The translations under genes were made by a program, and so were the position numbers. The notes beneath the pieces are model-generated. The model had not been told where the DNA came from and made no database searches. It saw only the letters and a list, made by a program, of their open reading frames with translations. 64,000 bases of DNA from the NCBI GenBank assembly GCA_021613335.1, contig JAJTWR010000248.1, forward strand, positions 436,001 to 500,000. Direction: 5' to 3'. Origin of the DNA: Whitmania pigra (taxonomy: Eukaryota > Annelida > Clitellata > Hirudinida > Haemopidae). Positions 1-23,700 of the stretch are shown here, one piece after another (position 1 is the stretch's first letter; each line of letters opens with the position of its first letter).

Positions 1-3000
1 TCATAATCATCACCACCACCATCCCATCATAATCATCACCATACCATCCCATCATAATCATCAATCATCACCATACCATCCCATCATAATCATCACCATA
101 CCATCCCATCATAATCATCACCACCACCATCCCATCATAATCATCACCATAACCATCCCATCATAATCATCACCATACCATCCCCATCATAATCATCATC
201 ACCACCAATCCCCATCATAATCATCACCAACACCACCACCACATCATAATCATCACCACCACCATCCCATCATAATCATCACCATACCATCCCATCATAA
301 TCATCACCATACCATCCCATCATAATCATCACCACCACCACCACCACATCATAATCATCACCACCACCATCCCATCATAATCATCACCACCACCACATCA
401 TAATCATCACCACCACCATCCCATCATAATCATCACCACCACCACCACATCATAATCATCACCATACCATCCCATCATAATCATCACCATACCATCCCAT
501 CATAATCATCACCATACCATCCCATCATAATCATCACCACCACCATCCCATCATAATCATCACCACCACCACATCATAATCATCACTATACCATCACATC
601 ATAATCATCACCACCACCACATCATAATCATCACCATACCATCCCATCATAATCATCACCATACCATCCCATCATAATCAACCACCACCACCATCCCATC
701 ATAATCATCACCATACCACATCCCATCATAATCACCACCACCACCATCCCATCATAATCATCACCATACCATCCCATCATAATCATCACCATACCATCCC
801 ATCATAATCATCACCATACCATCCCATCATAATCATCACCACCACCACATCATAATCATCACCATACCATCCCATCATAATCATCACCATACCATCCCAT
901 CATAATCACCACCACCACCATCCCATCATAATCATCACCATACCATCCCATCATAATCATCACCACACCATCCCATCATAATCATCACCACCACCATCCC
1001 ATCATAATCATCACCATACCATCCCATCATAATCATCACCATACCATCCCATCATAATCATCACCATACCATCCCATCATAATCATCACCACCACCACAT
1101 CATAATCATCACCACCACCACCACCACATCATAATCATCACCATACCATCCCATCATAATCATCACCACCACCACATCATAATCATCACCATACCATCCC
1201 ATCATAATCACCACCACCACCAATCATAATCATCACCACCAACCACATCATAATCATCACCACCATCCCATCATAATCATCACCATACCATCCCATCATA
1301 ATCACCACCACCACATCCCATCAATCATCACCATATACCATCCCATCATAATCATCACCATACCATCCCATCATAATCATCACCACCACCATCCCATCAT
1401 AATCATCACCACCACCCCATCATAATCATCACCACCACCACCACCACATCATAATCATCACCACCACCATCCCATCATAATCATCACACCACCACCACAT
1501 CATAATCATCACCATACCATCCCATCATAATCATCACCATATACCATCCCATCATAAATCACCATACCATCCCATCATAATCATCACCATACCATCCCAT
1601 CATAATCATCACCACCACCACATCATAATCATCACCACCACCACCACCACATCATAATCATCACACCACCCCATCCCATCATAATCATCACCACCACCAC
1701 ATCATAATCATCACCATACCATCCCATCATAATCATCACCACCACCATCCCATCATAATCATCACCACCACCATCCCATCATAATCATCACCATACCATC
1801 CCATCATAATCATCACCATACCATCCCATCATAATCATCACCATACCATCCCATCATAATCATCACCACCACCACATCATAATCATCACCACCACCCCAC
1901 CACCCATCATAATCATCACCACCACCATCCCATCATAATCATCACCACCACCAACATCATAATCATCACCACCACCATCCCATCATAATCATCACCACCA
2001 CCACATCATAATCATCACCATACCATCCCATCATAATCATCACCATACCATCCCATCATAATCATCACCATACCATCCCATCATAATCATCACCACACCA
2101 TCCCATCATAATCATCACCACCACCACATCATAATCATCACCATACCATCACATCATAATCATCACCACCACCACATCATAATCATCACCATACCATCCC
2201 ATCATAATCATCACCATACCATCCCATCATAATCATCCCATCATAATCACCAACCACCACCACCATCCCATCATAATCATCACCATACCATCCCATCATA
2301 ATCACCACCACCACCATCCCATCATAATCATCACCATACCATCCCATCATAATCATCACCATAACATCCCATCATAATCATCACCATACCATCCCATCAT
2401 AATCATCACCACCACCACATCATAATCATCACCAATATACCATCCCATCATAATCATCACCATACCATCCCATCATAATCACCACCACCACCATCCCATC
2501 ATAATCATCACCATACCATCCCATCATAATCATCACCACACCATCCCATCATAATCATCACCACCACCATCCCATCATAATCATCACCATACCAACCATC
2601 CCATCATAATCATCACCATACCATCCCATCATAATCATCACCATACCATCCCATCATAATCATCACCACCACCACATCATAATCATCACCACCACCACCA
2701 CCAACATCATAATCATCACCACCACACCATCCCATCATAATCATCACCACCACCACATCATAATCATCATCACCACCACCATCCCATCATAATCATCACC
2801 ATACCATCCCATCATAATCATCACCATACCATCCCATCATAATCATCACCATACCATCCCATCATAATCATCACCACCACCACATCATAATCATCACCAC
2901 ACCACCACCACCACATCATAATCATCACCATACCATCCCATCATAATCATCACCATACCATCCCATCATAATCATCACCACCACCATCCCATCATAATCA

Positions 3001-4380
3001 TCACCACCACCATCCCATCATAATCATCAACACCATACCATCCCATCATAATCATCACCAACCACCACATCATAATCATCACCATACCATCCATCATAAT
3101 CATCACCATACCATCCCATCATAATCACCACCACCACCATCCCATCATAATCATCACCATACCATCCCATCATAATCATCACCATACCATCCCATCATAA
3201 TCATCACCACACCACCATCCTCATAATCATCACCATACCATCCCATCATAATCACCACCACCACCATCCCATCATAATCATCACCATACCATCCCATCAT
3301 AATCATCACCATAACCATCCCATCATAATCATCACCATACCATCCCATCATAATCATCACACCACCACCACATCATAATCATCACCATACCATCCCATCA
3401 TAATCATCACCATACCATCCCATCATAATCACCACCACCACCATCCCATCATAATCATCACCATACCATCCCATCATAATCATCACCACACCATCCCATC
3501 ATAATCATCACCACCACCATCCCATCATAATCATCACCATACCATCCCATCATAATCATCACCATACCATCCCATCATAATCATCACCATACCATCCCAT
3601 CATAATCATCACCACCACCACATCATAATCATCACCACCACCACCACCACATCATAATCATCACCACCACCACCCATCATAATCATCACCACCACCACAT
3701 CATAATCATCACCACCACCATCCCATCATAATCATCACCATACCATCCCATCATAATCATCACCATACCATCCCATCATAATCATCACCATACCATCCCA
3801 TCATAATCATCACCACCACCACATCATAATCATCACCACCACCACCACCACATCATAATCATCACCATACCATCCCATCATAATCATCACCATACCATCC
3901 CATCATAATCATCACCACCACCATCCCATCATAATCATCACCACCACCATCCCATCATAATCATCACCATACCATCCCATCATAATCATCACCACCACCA
4001 CATCATAATCATCACCATACCATCCCATCATAATCATCATCACCATACCATCCCATCATAATCACCACCACCACCACCATCCCATCATAATCATCACCAT
4101 ACCATCCCATCATAATCATCACCACCACCACATCATAATCATCACCACCACCACATCATAATCATCACCACCACCATCCCATCATAATCATCACCATACC
4201 ATCCCATCATAATCATCACCACACCATCCCATCATAATCATCACCATACCATCCCATCATAATCACCACCACCACCATCCCATCATAATCATCACCATAC
4301 CATCCCATCATAATCATCACCATACCATCCCATCATAATCATCACCATACCATCCCATCATAATCATCACCATACCATCC
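1..4380. repeat. Degenerate ~25-bp tandem (satellite-like) array
   Basis: The whole stretch is built from one short motif, CATCATAATCATCACC, followed either by ATACCATCC (unit about 25 bp) or by one or more ACC triplets (units of about 22-29 bp). Well over 150 units are present. Variant order repeats on a larger scale: similar blocks of several hundred bases occur near 900-1130, 2460-2710 and 3420-3660. Scattered one-base insertions and deletions break any long reading frame, so the GWYGDDYDGMV-type open frames on the minus strand are not genes. The left edge is cut by the window. The right edge stops about 8 bases from the splice donor of a TBC1D32 exon, so the array lies inside that gene's intron. 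Confidence 0.95.
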
Positions 4381-4388
4381 CGTCCTAC

Positions 4389-13461
<9,073 letters not shown>

Positions 13462-13932
13462 CTTGGTGGAACTTGTGACTTAAAATATAATTTTATCTTG
13501 AATATTATTAACCTGGCCATTAACACAAAGTAAATCAGTAAATTTTGACAAATTTAAAACATTAAAACCACAGGTACTTAAAAATTCATTAATAAATGCT
13601 AAATTCTACAATCTCGTGCGTTTAAAGAAGTGTTTACTGTTGACTAAGGCAATGATTTATATTAACGTTGTTTATGCATGTCTAGTGCAAATAAGTGAAT
13701 TTCTGATCTAAAATCTAGAAAACAGGTCAATTAACTCCTCTCTCAAATCGTAAACACTATATTCTTTGAAGACGAGAGTCCAAACAAATATAAAAAAATG
13801 TTTCCTCGAAACCTGGAAGTGCCGAATGATAATACATTAAACTGCGCTTTATAAAAAAAGATGTCATAAATCGTTCTCATAATAAAGCCATAACAAACAA
13901 GTTCTCTTCTTAAAATAGCAAGAAAAACTCAC

Positions 13933-13957
13933 ATCTTCGCCTGTAGCCACTGACGGC
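13933..13957 (-). other. Possible 5' noncoding exon or exon end of TBC1D32
   Basis: On the minus strand, a short segment between an AG and a consensus donor GTGAGTTT lies about 470 bp upstream of the METVDLDD start codon. It could be a 5' UTR exon or the end of a longer first exon. No coding content is visible, and only the donor sequence supports it. Confidence 0.3.
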
Positions 13958-14436
13958 CTGTAAACAAACCAAATTTGTCTCGGCAACGGGTGAAACTAAC
14001 ATCAGGACAGTACTTTGCAAACAATAATGTTGCTCAAGTCATACAATTATTAAGTAGCTTTTGAAATAAATTAAAAGAAATATTTATTTTAAACAAAAAA
14101 CTTCTATTACTTTTACGCCACCTTCTAGCCATTGACTGAAAAACTGACCTAGCGATTCCCGAGCGCGGCATATCGACCTTCCAACACTTTCATTACAACC
14201 CTTTCCACACATCAACGAAACGAATAGTGATGACGTTTATTCGGCCGGCATTTTGCGACAGCAAACTCTGACAAATGCTATTTAGGATCACAATAAAAGT
14301 TTACATTGAACTTTGTTGCCACGACACAATAAATGGCCTTCTAATCAAAATAATTCACCCATTATTTGGCTAACGATAAAATACAATTTTTCTTCATTGG
14401 CGATCATGAGAATACCAGTTTGTAAACAAAGAAATA

Positions 14437-14742
14437 TCATTCAATTTTTTTGGCCGACAGTCGTTTTCCGTTTCCCTGGTTCTGCTTCTCCGATTTCTTT
14501 TGTGCATCCTTCTTATTCCCGAACCCTCGGTCAATCAAGAAAATGGCCACCAGAATAACCAGGTGGCAAAGGTGCATGGCAAGACTGCTTTCATCGGTCG
14601 AGGGATACCTGTTCCAGCAGAGCTCCAAAACTCCCAGAATCAGAAGTCTTTTGGAATAGAATATTCATCGTAAAGACGTAGTTTCCAGTAACATATCATT
14701 TTTAAAAAATAACATCAGTGATAATAATAAAAATAATAGTAT

Positions 14743-14774
<32 letters not shown>

Positions 14775-17700
14775 AACAGCTCATAAGTTGCAGACCTGAT
14801 AGCACTTGGTAACCTCGTGCACCAGAGGAGGAAGTGAAGAGTGTGGAAGTACCAGACGTAAAACTGGTAATGGAGGGAACGGCTGAAGCACATGCCCACA
14901 AAGTTACAAGTGAACAGGGTCAGTATGATGTCTGGATTAAGGTTGAACATTTTAAATGCTATTTGTTTACATGGGCTTATTCATTATTTTACATTTTAAA
15001 TAATAATAATATTAATAAATTTTGACATTATCATAATAACTGACTGCCATAATACATTAATGATATGCAAATCAATTAATCATTTTCATACCCGTTCCTT
15101 CCAGCTTCCTCGATGATCTCATGTTGAAGAGCACTGCTATCAGTCCCCCGTGTTTCCTGCGGTCAAAAATTTAAATTTACAAAAATAAAAGACTCCAATT
15201 GAACAACTAACAATTCCAGATCCTCGCATCATTGTAAGCTTGTCAAATCTCGGAAGAAAATTCACCTCTCAGAATTCTCCAAGTAAATTGTCCAGTGTAT
15301 AATGCCACAAAATAAATAAACATCACTGTCATCACCATCACCACTACCACCATTGTCATCATCATCATCAGAGATAAACAAAATGGTCCACAAAGCAAGC
15401 ACCTCGTCCACAGGGTGGTGGCCAGAATGATGATGCAAGAGACGTGAAGGACGAGCAGAAGAACGTGGAACCTCCGATCCTGGAAAACCTCTTCGGGAAG
15501 GAAACGCCAGTTGACGGTCCACTGAAATAGGAACTGACGCCCGAACTCGAATGATCGGTGGAGGTAGGAGACGGGGTGGGCGAGTAGGAACGGGGCACCG
15601 AGGGCAAGCTGTCGTTAACGTTTAACGAAATAACGAATTTTAGATTTCTTGAGATGAAATACAGTAAAATAATTATTGCACAATGAAACTGAATATAAAT
15701 TAAATTTATTTAAAGTCATCAATTTATTATTATTATTATTATTGAGCTTCTAATTAGAAAATAATTTTTTGTTTATTTCTTAAAACTTAAATTTCATAGC
15801 AATCACTTTTAATAATACAATCTAATTCTACCTGCAGATACTGTTGAGACATGACTAAAACTTTTTACACCATATCATCCTATTAATATATATATTATTA
15901 TATATATTCTATCAGACTCATCATCATCATCATGGTAGCTGTCAGGTGATTTTCTACCTGCACGAGGGCACAGAGGGCAAGGTTCAGGATGGTCCTGAAT
16001 ATTCCGAGCCTGATGAGGAGGAGAACAAAAACTCCAGGAGCAAACAGGAGGATGTTCATCTTCACGGACACTGCGAGACTTTCAAAGGAGATAATAACAA
16101 TATAACAATAACAATAACAATGCGATACAATACAACACTCCTGCTCAAACAAAAGCACCTATACAAACAGGAACTCACCTGTAGACGATGCATGCCAAAG
16201 TCCACCTATCCAAGAGCATGAGGCAGGCAGACGCATAGAAGATCGTCATGGCAACGGGGTCATTGAAGAGTCGCAGGACATAAATGGAGTGGATGCGGTA
16301 AGAGGCACAACACATGAAGAAGAAGGCATATGGTGGGACCTGGTGGGGCGATGATGATATCAACGATAATGGTGGTATCAACGATGATGATAATGATGAT
16401 ATCAGTGATGATTATAATGATATCAATGGTGATGGTGACAATTTTATCAGATGGCTTTTCTGAATTCTCTACCCAGTCTAACCATTAAACCACCATGCAA
16501 CTACATCATGACCGCCTTCACCATCAAGCACACTGCTCAACATCACCACTATCACACCTTCTTCCAACCTTTTTGGTCTTGTGGTAGATGAAGAAGACAA
16601 AGAGGAGGGTGATCTGGTAAATGAAGGCAAACACGTACTGTGCCAGTCGAATGTCTTTGCCGCTCGAAGTCAGGTGGTAGAGTGCCGTGAAGATGTACAC
16701 AAAGCCAGCCGGGTACCTGGAATGATTACGATAGTGATGTTAGTGATGGTAATGAATATGATAGTGATGACGATAATGACTGAATGCCTTTAGACTACAA
16801 TTGAAAGTATATTGGGTACAATTATTATAGTGAAGTCGATGATTATGATAATGATTACAATTGAATTTATGCTTCTCAAAGAATAATGAAACCACATGTA
16901 AAAGCAGTGCCGTAAAAAAAAAGTTCAACCAGCCTGACGAGCATTAACTTAATAAATTATCAAATATGCAATTATCAATTAACTATGTCTGCTTAATTAT
17001 GCAACATGTTCACAACTTAGAAAATTACAACATTATCTCCAAAATATTTTCCAAGCATTCGAAACACACAGCAAACTCCTCTAGTCATCATCCTTGACCT
17101 AAAACCCATATCTACGAAAACAGAAGTTCAAGTCGATCCCCACAAACGTACACCAGTGGTCCGGTGTCCCCCTTGAGCTGGGCATAGTCGTACGTCCCGT
17201 TGACGAAACCTTCCACTTCTTGCATGTAGGCGACCCAATCGATTTCCGTATCTGGAAAATGGAGGAGAATGAAGCTCGACCTAATTTCATTACAAGTCAT
17301 TCTGTGAGGTTTTGCGATGGTTAGTGTTAGCAGCAGATTACAATAATTTTAGAGGGTTGACCTCTGGATTTAGGAAAGACCATGCCCCTTAATTTTTTTG
17401 AATCTAAAAAAGTATTAAATTTATTTTTGGATTCTATTTTATAATTTAATAATTTACAACTTTGAGCAAAAATTTTATTAGCTGCACCCTTCCCCCTGCC
17501 AATTTCCTAGATCTGCCAATGACATTGATCACGGTGTTCAAATTTGGTCGGTTTATCTTAATGCCAATGTGTTTCTGGCTGACAACAGTTAACTTGGAGA
17601 AGGTTTAAAAGTTCATATTTCACAAATGACTAACTCAATAACCCATATACAGTATCTTTAAATTGCATGCAAATGCAAAAACAACATTATTCTCATATTT

Positions 17701-17930
17701 GTGACGCATAACGATTTATTATGCAGCAATAAACTGTCGCAGCTTCAGACAATAATGAAACGTGGCTCACATTTGATGTTGTTGATGACGAACACGTTGA
17801 CGAAAATCTCAAAGAAAAAAAACATGGCCATAAAATGGATTCCATGCTTCGTATCTGAAACAAAATCCAGAGCTCTGCCAACGATGTTAAGCCGCCCCAC
17901 CGACTTAGAACGGTCGCCCACTGCAGCCAT
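14437..17930 (-). CDS. ALG3: ALG3, dolichyl-P-Man:Man5GlcNAc2-PP-dolichol alpha-1,3-mannosyltransferase
   Basis: ALG3 adds the first dolichol-phosphate-mannose-derived mannose to the lipid-linked N-glycan precursor on the lumenal side of the ER. Nine exons: 17930-17771, 17251-17152, 16716-16569, 16339-16179, 16078-15958, 15608-15403, 15156-15092, 14931-14796, 14647-14437. Phases join without error to give 435 codons plus stop, close to the family length. Conserved stretches include [92 protein letters not shown] and [11 protein letters not shown]. Hydrophobic segments recur along the length, as expected for a multi-pass protein. The protein ends KKIE, a KKXX-type ER retrieval signal. The start MAAVGDRSK is the first in-frame ATG. 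TBC1D32 follows on the same strand; the RN-tre gene diverges upstream. Confidence 0.97.
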
Positions 17931-18337
17931 TTCGCCGCGTTCGCGATTGATGTCCGAGTGTTTAAAAGGGGATTTAAATTAAGGAAACGATAAAAACAAC
18001 AGAGTTATTCGTTGTGTCAGATGTTTAGTGCTACGATTCGAAAATCAGTGATTTAAAGTGTTGTTTTATTCTACAAACAATAACGTTCTTATAAATACCT
18101 CTGCATCATTTTTTGTTTCGTTTTCAGAATGGTTCAGAATGCATAACTAATTGATCTAATTGAGAACTTGATATTATTACTATAGTTATATTATTAATAT
18201 AACACTTTCTTTAAAATGCAGAAGTATGTTAATGTCAGTCAAACGATAAAGTTTGGCTTCGTTTTTCATACTTCAATTTAGTATGACCTTAACTATTGGT
18301 CTTGAAGGTACTCGAGGAACCCTGAAACACCTGCTGC

Positions 18338-19573
18338 CAGGGGCGCAACCAGCGAAAAATGCTGGGGGGGGCTCAAGTTTAGAAAAGCCCGACGCAGTCG
18401 AAAAATTTTTGAAACTGTTCAAATCAATACTACTAATTTTAATTAATAAAGAATTAAAGATAGAACTGATTGTTATTATAAGTTTTTATTTATAAGTCTG
18501 CAGTCTTTTTTTGTATCTTTAATAATTTATTAATGAGCTTGACTATCTTCTGTTTCAAAGTTTCAAGCCAGTTAAAGCAACTGTAAAAAAAAAGTTTATG
18601 ATATGTTTAAAATTGTAATATGATATGATTGATATCCTAAACATTTCACCTAATCTAAATTATGTATAAAATTAAGATCCTAAACAGTTTAAAACAATTT
18701 TGAAATGTTGTAGTCTAAATTACATTTTGATGTGTTTACAGTTACAAAATAATTTTTCGATCAATCTGTGAAAATCTGTTCACCATTTTATTTACTGGAA
18801 GAAGTGCAGTAGTTGTTTTGTTCACAGATATTCTCAATAAACTTTGCAAACGACAGGCAGACATAGTCGTCCCGAGATGACTTTTAATAAGGCGAAGTTT
18901 AGAAAATGCCCTTTCTGCATCTGATGACGTAAATGTCTGAGTAAGAGCAACATCGAGCATATGCAACTCGGGCTGAATGCTTGTGGCACAGAAAAGATCT
19001 TGTAGTTCGATACACGCATTGGGGTCAGACTGATCAGCACGTAAACTTGTCGATGTGAATTGGAGCTGTCTTTGCACAGTTTCAGCGTCTTTTCCATGAA
19101 GGTTACAGAATTCCGAAAGCTCGGGAGTCATTGTGCCATTCTGCAAAGCATCAAGAGCAGCCAAGGCAGGGTTGTCAAAACGACATTATCTGATCATCAG
19201 ATAACCAGCGAAAAATGCTGAGGGGGGAGCTCAAGTTTAGACAAGGGACGAAAGCCCGACGCAGTCGAAAAATTTTTGAAACTGTTTAAATCAAAACTAC
19301 CAATTATAATTAATAAAGAATTAAAAATAGAACAGATTATTATTATTATGAGTTTGACTATCTTCTGTCTACAGTCTTATTTTGTATCTTTAATAATTTA
19401 TTAATGAGTTTGACTATCTTCTGTCTCAAAGTTTCAAACCAGTTAAATCCCCTTACCCCCCCCCCCCCCCCCCACCAAAAAAAAACTGATCGGATTTGGA
19501 AAAATTGCAGGGTCTCTCCTATTAGGCCTGGGGGGGCTTGCGCCCCCCCCTGCCCCCCCTAGTTGCGCCACTG
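18338..19573 (-). mobile_element. Decayed hAT DNA transposon with 8-bp target-site duplications
   Basis: Both ends carry hAT-type inverted repeats: CAGGGGCGCAACCAG at the left and, inverted, CAGTGGCGCAACTAGGGGGG at the right. The flanks 18330-18337 and 19574-19581 are both CCTGCTGC, a perfect 8-bp duplication as expected of hAT insertion. At 1236 bp it is far shorter than an autonomous element. The left ~220 bp (from ACCAGCGAAAAATGCTG to about the motif GACTATCTTCTGT) is present again at 19206-19450 in the same orientation. A palindrome, TATCTGATCATCAGATA, lies at the junction (19187-19203). Confidence 0.9.
18742..19164 (-). pseudogene. hAT transposase C-terminal (dimerisation) fragment
   Basis: An open frame of 140 codons contains SSDAERAFSKLRLIKSHLG followed by a TTMSACRLQSLLRISVNK-like segment. 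This matches the C-terminal hAT dimerisation region (A-E-R-x-F-S and LRSTM-type motifs) of ZMYM/TTF-type hAT transposases. The catalytic upstream part is absent, so it is a remnant inside the 18338-19573 element. Confidence 0.85.
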
Positions 19574-20730
19574 CCTGCTGCAAGATGAAAACTTAATCTT
19601 TAATAAAAGTTGGAACGAAATTCAAAATTTCTTTCTCTTCCATTACGAAATTAATGTTTGCACAGCAAACAAACTTTGAGGAGATGTTTCGATACAATTA
19701 CTTGAATAATTTTGAAGCATAGGTTTAATAGAATATGGATTCAAAGAATTATATTAAGCTAGCAACTTCTGAATAAATTACAGGCCCTCTTGTAATGGAG
19801 TTTTACGTGTTTAAATGAGTTGATTTATTCGCTACCTAATAGTTGGGAATCCTAAGCACTTTAAGCACCTCGTTCGTGACGCGCATAAATTACTAGCGGG
19901 TGACAAATCTCTGTAAAAAGTTGACAAATACACGAGAGCCACTCTGAAATAGCTTATCTGCGGGGCTGATATTAAACAACTTTGTAACCTGATACCGGCC
20001 ATCGCTAAGTTTCAAAGTCCGGTTTTAGTTTTTCTTTCGTAAACCGATTAAAAACTAGTAATTTCCAGCATTGTAGAACTCCGTTCTGCTAGTTTTATTA
20101 ATTTCGTCTGTTTTTTCAGTTTTATTTGCGATTTATGAAGTTAATCTAAACTCCAGAGGCGTCGAGTTTGAGAGTCTAGTACGCCCATCTGAAACTTTTC
20201 GAAAACAAGTTGTTTTGATTTATTCAAATCATTGGATAATTTAGCTGGGGTTTTGTCTCAGACAATGCCAATTTTATGATGAGTAGGTTTTTAGATGCGA
20301 CATTTATTTAGTCTGATCTATAGTTTGCTATTATTGGGATTAAACTTCATTTTGACATCTTAAGCCAACACATTACTGATTTTAAGCTTTTCATCATATG
20401 TCTTATATATTACGTCTATAATTTCCTAATGAACTTAAGAGAATTCTGATGATTTCAGATTCAAAGTATTATTAAACTGATTTTTCAAATTAGTCAGCTT
20501 TAATAAAAAAGATAAGAAAGAATGAAGATGTATTTTGTCATAGCAAATACAAAGTGACATACAACCATTTCTGCGTGACTCCAAATTGTTATCGTTGATT
20601 CATAAAATACAGTTGATGTATTTTAACAAAATAACCTGTTGCTCAATTTGAACTTTAGTGTATGCAAGTTGTTAAAAGCTGTTGATTGATAGATGAATAA
20701 TCAATTAGGTTGCATTGTGAATCATAATTT

Positions 20731-23700
20731 ATGATAATGTTTTCCAAAACAAATGTTAAAGACTTTAATAAACTCCAATCTTCAGAAACTTCAAAAGTTG
20801 TGCCAGTAAAGAATGGTTCGAGAGGGAATGAAAGAGAAGTCACCTTGGAAAAGTACAGAATTGTGAGTGGTTCCTTTTTGCAATTACTAGTAGTTTAATA
20901 ACATAAATAATTGTTGTTTTATAATTATTTGTTTCATAATAATTTAATTGAAGTATGTTTATGAACTTTGTTGATTAAACCATGTTGACTGTTAATTGCT
21001 AATCCTGGAGTTATCTGCAAAGAGCTTATTTGATGTTTTGATTCATTTTACTAAATGAAATTACAAACAACATCTTTATAAGTCCTGCCATAACAATGCC
21101 AAAAATATTATTAATTATTACAAATTAATTTCACTTCATTAAATTGAATTTACCTAAAACTAAGAATGAATAAGAAGAAGACAACCATTTAAAGTATTAT
21201 TACATTAAGTATTATTAATTGTGACTCTGAATAAATTTTTACGATGGAAATTGATTAAAGGGTCGAAAGGGCGTGCAAATTGACCCCTGGGATGACCCGG
21301 AGTATGAGTTCTACAAGACCACCGACAGATACGGCTTCATACAGTGGGTTTATTTTCAATCGATTGTCAGCTGAATGATGGTGATACTATGAGGTGATTG
21401 TGAGCATGACCGTTTCATGAGTCTGTTTTTTCCTTTGATAATTTAAATATTAAATGATTTTAACGTTTTAATAAAAATAATTTATATTGTTTGTTGAATT
21501 GTTAGTATTGCTCGTAGGACAATGATCTATTTAATACTGCTGTTGTTCAATGACCTCCTTTGATTTGATGCACTCTTTCGTCTGGCTTCTCAATCATTCA
21601 ATTCGGTCTCCGTGGCAATTTGTTTTTATTTTAGGATTTTGAATTTTAAATTTGTTTTTCTTCGTCGACATCCTTCGAGTGAAAATGTCGAGGCCTGAGA
21701 TGTGAATGCACGATCTGGTTCGTTGTTTGCACGGAAACTTTTACACACGACGAGTCACTGCGATGAGATTTTAGATCCATTCTCATTACTCGACCTGTGT
21801 CATTACCATCGTCATCATCATCATCACCACTTTCAGTATCATTGTCTTCACATTCCATCTCTTTTAGCATGGTTATTATCTCCCTCACAGTCATCATCAT
21901 CACCATCATCACCTTAACGTCTTTGACATCATAATCACAATCATAATCACCAATGCTTCTCTTCCAGCACAAAACCATTGCCTAAAGAGATATCACTCAG
22001 AGAGATGAAGGTGAGTGTTCTATGAATTGAGATGCTTATCATTCCTTTGATGATTGCTCCAACAACTTTAATGCTTTGATGGTGATGGTGATGACAACAA
22101 TGATATTGGTAATAGTGGTAGTGATGATGATGATGATGATGATGATGGCATTGGAAATGACAGTAGTGACAACCAGGATGGTTGAGATAGTAATGATGGA
22201 GAATATCAATAAATTTGAGGAGATCTTTTTTCCTGTAATTAAATACATTTTATCAATATTTTTATTATTTTATTTTAACATAGTTGTTTATATTTTAATT
22301 TTCCACATCAGCACAAGGCTACAGAGATCAAAAGAACCCAGAAATGGCTCAAAATGACAAGCAAGTGGGAGGAGTTTTATCCCGGGGAGAAGGTTTGATT
22401 GATTTGATAAATAAATTACAAATTGCCTTTGTTATCTTTACTGATAATGTCGTTGTTATTGTAGTTGTAACATAACTATTTATTTATTTTCTTTATTGTT
22501 ATTATTATTATTATTATTATTGTTATCATTATTGTCGTCGTCGTCGTCATCATCATCATCATCAGCAGCAGCAGCATCATCATCATCATCATCATCATAA
22601 TTATTATTATTATTACTGTTAATGTTGTTATTATAGTTATTGTTATTATTATTGTCATTATTGCCACTGTCATTATTATTATTTTTATTGTTATTTATAG
22701 TCATTATCGACATTGTTAAGATCATGCTCTCCACGAATTCATTCAAAATTATGTTTAAATTAAAAATAAACAAACTCAACCCACAATTGCCTCATTCTCC
22801 CCACCGACCACCCAGCTCACCCAGAGGTTCTTCAAGGGCATCCCCGACTCCCTCAGGGGCCTCGTTTGGAGTCTCATCCTTCAAGTGCCACGGACGAAGG
22901 CAGAACAGCCCGGAGTTTACGAAGTTGTTATATTTTTATTGGCCGAAGACATTAATTAATTATGTTAATTAGGCGAGATGACTAATTTTGATGGCTAATT
23001 TGTTTGTCAAATGGATGATAGGAAGATCCACTGCGTGGTTCGTTCGGGGAGTTTTGGTGATTCATGCGTGCGAGTTCTACGTTGTTAATGATGATGATGA
23101 TCATGTTGGTTGGAGGTGTCAATGGTGATGCTTGATGATGTTGATCACTGAAGTGATCGGGGTCAGGGAATATTATTGTGAACATTACATCATCATAATG
23201 CACTATTCTCGTTGATCTGAATGCACATAATGCCTCATGCATTATAATGTATTACCCTCATCACAGAAATGCAGGTCCATAATGCATATAATGCACATAA
23301 TGCATTTCTAGGAAATGAAGAACAGAGCCAGCAGATATTCCTCCGACATCCACCAAATTGACCTCGACGTCAACAGGACTTACAGGAACCATGTCATGTT
23401 CCAGAAGAGGTTTGACTTCAAGTAAGTGTCAACATTATGATGATGATTATGAGGATGGTAATGGAAATGATAATGATGATGATGGACAAAAATTAACAAT
23501 ATTTTATTGTTATTATTATTATATTTATTATAATAATTCTACAAACCAGACAGCAGGAGTTGTTTTGGGTGTTGTCCGCCTACTCGGTCTACAACACGGA
23601 GGTTGGGTACTGCCAGGGTATGAGTCAGATTGCTGCCATCCTCCTCATGTACATGAACGAAGAGGTGAGGATGATGATGATGATTATGATGATGGTATGA

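Larger units (their letters stand above)
17931..20730. promoter_or_regulatory. Divergent intergenic region between ALG3 and the RN-tre gene
   Basis: The two genes point away from each other across 2.8 kb. A hAT element (18338-19573) sits in the middle, so the promoters are probably within 17931-18330 and about 19600-20730. Sequence near 19860-20200 is less AT-rich than its surroundings. I see no certain TATA box or initiator. Confidence 0.35.

Noticed and set aside
3154..3360. Minus-strand frame with repeated GWYGDDYDGMV peptides
   Set aside because: It is a translation of the tandem array. Indels break the frame every few units and there is no start context or splice logic.
1..4380. Possible CRISPR array
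   Set aside because: Units are contiguous and similar throughout with no unique spacers, and the genome is eukaryotic.
22640..22972. Leu/Ser-rich plus-strand frame of 110 codons
   Set aside because: The first half is a triplet repeat and the second half reads exon 5 of the RN-tre gene in the wrong frame.
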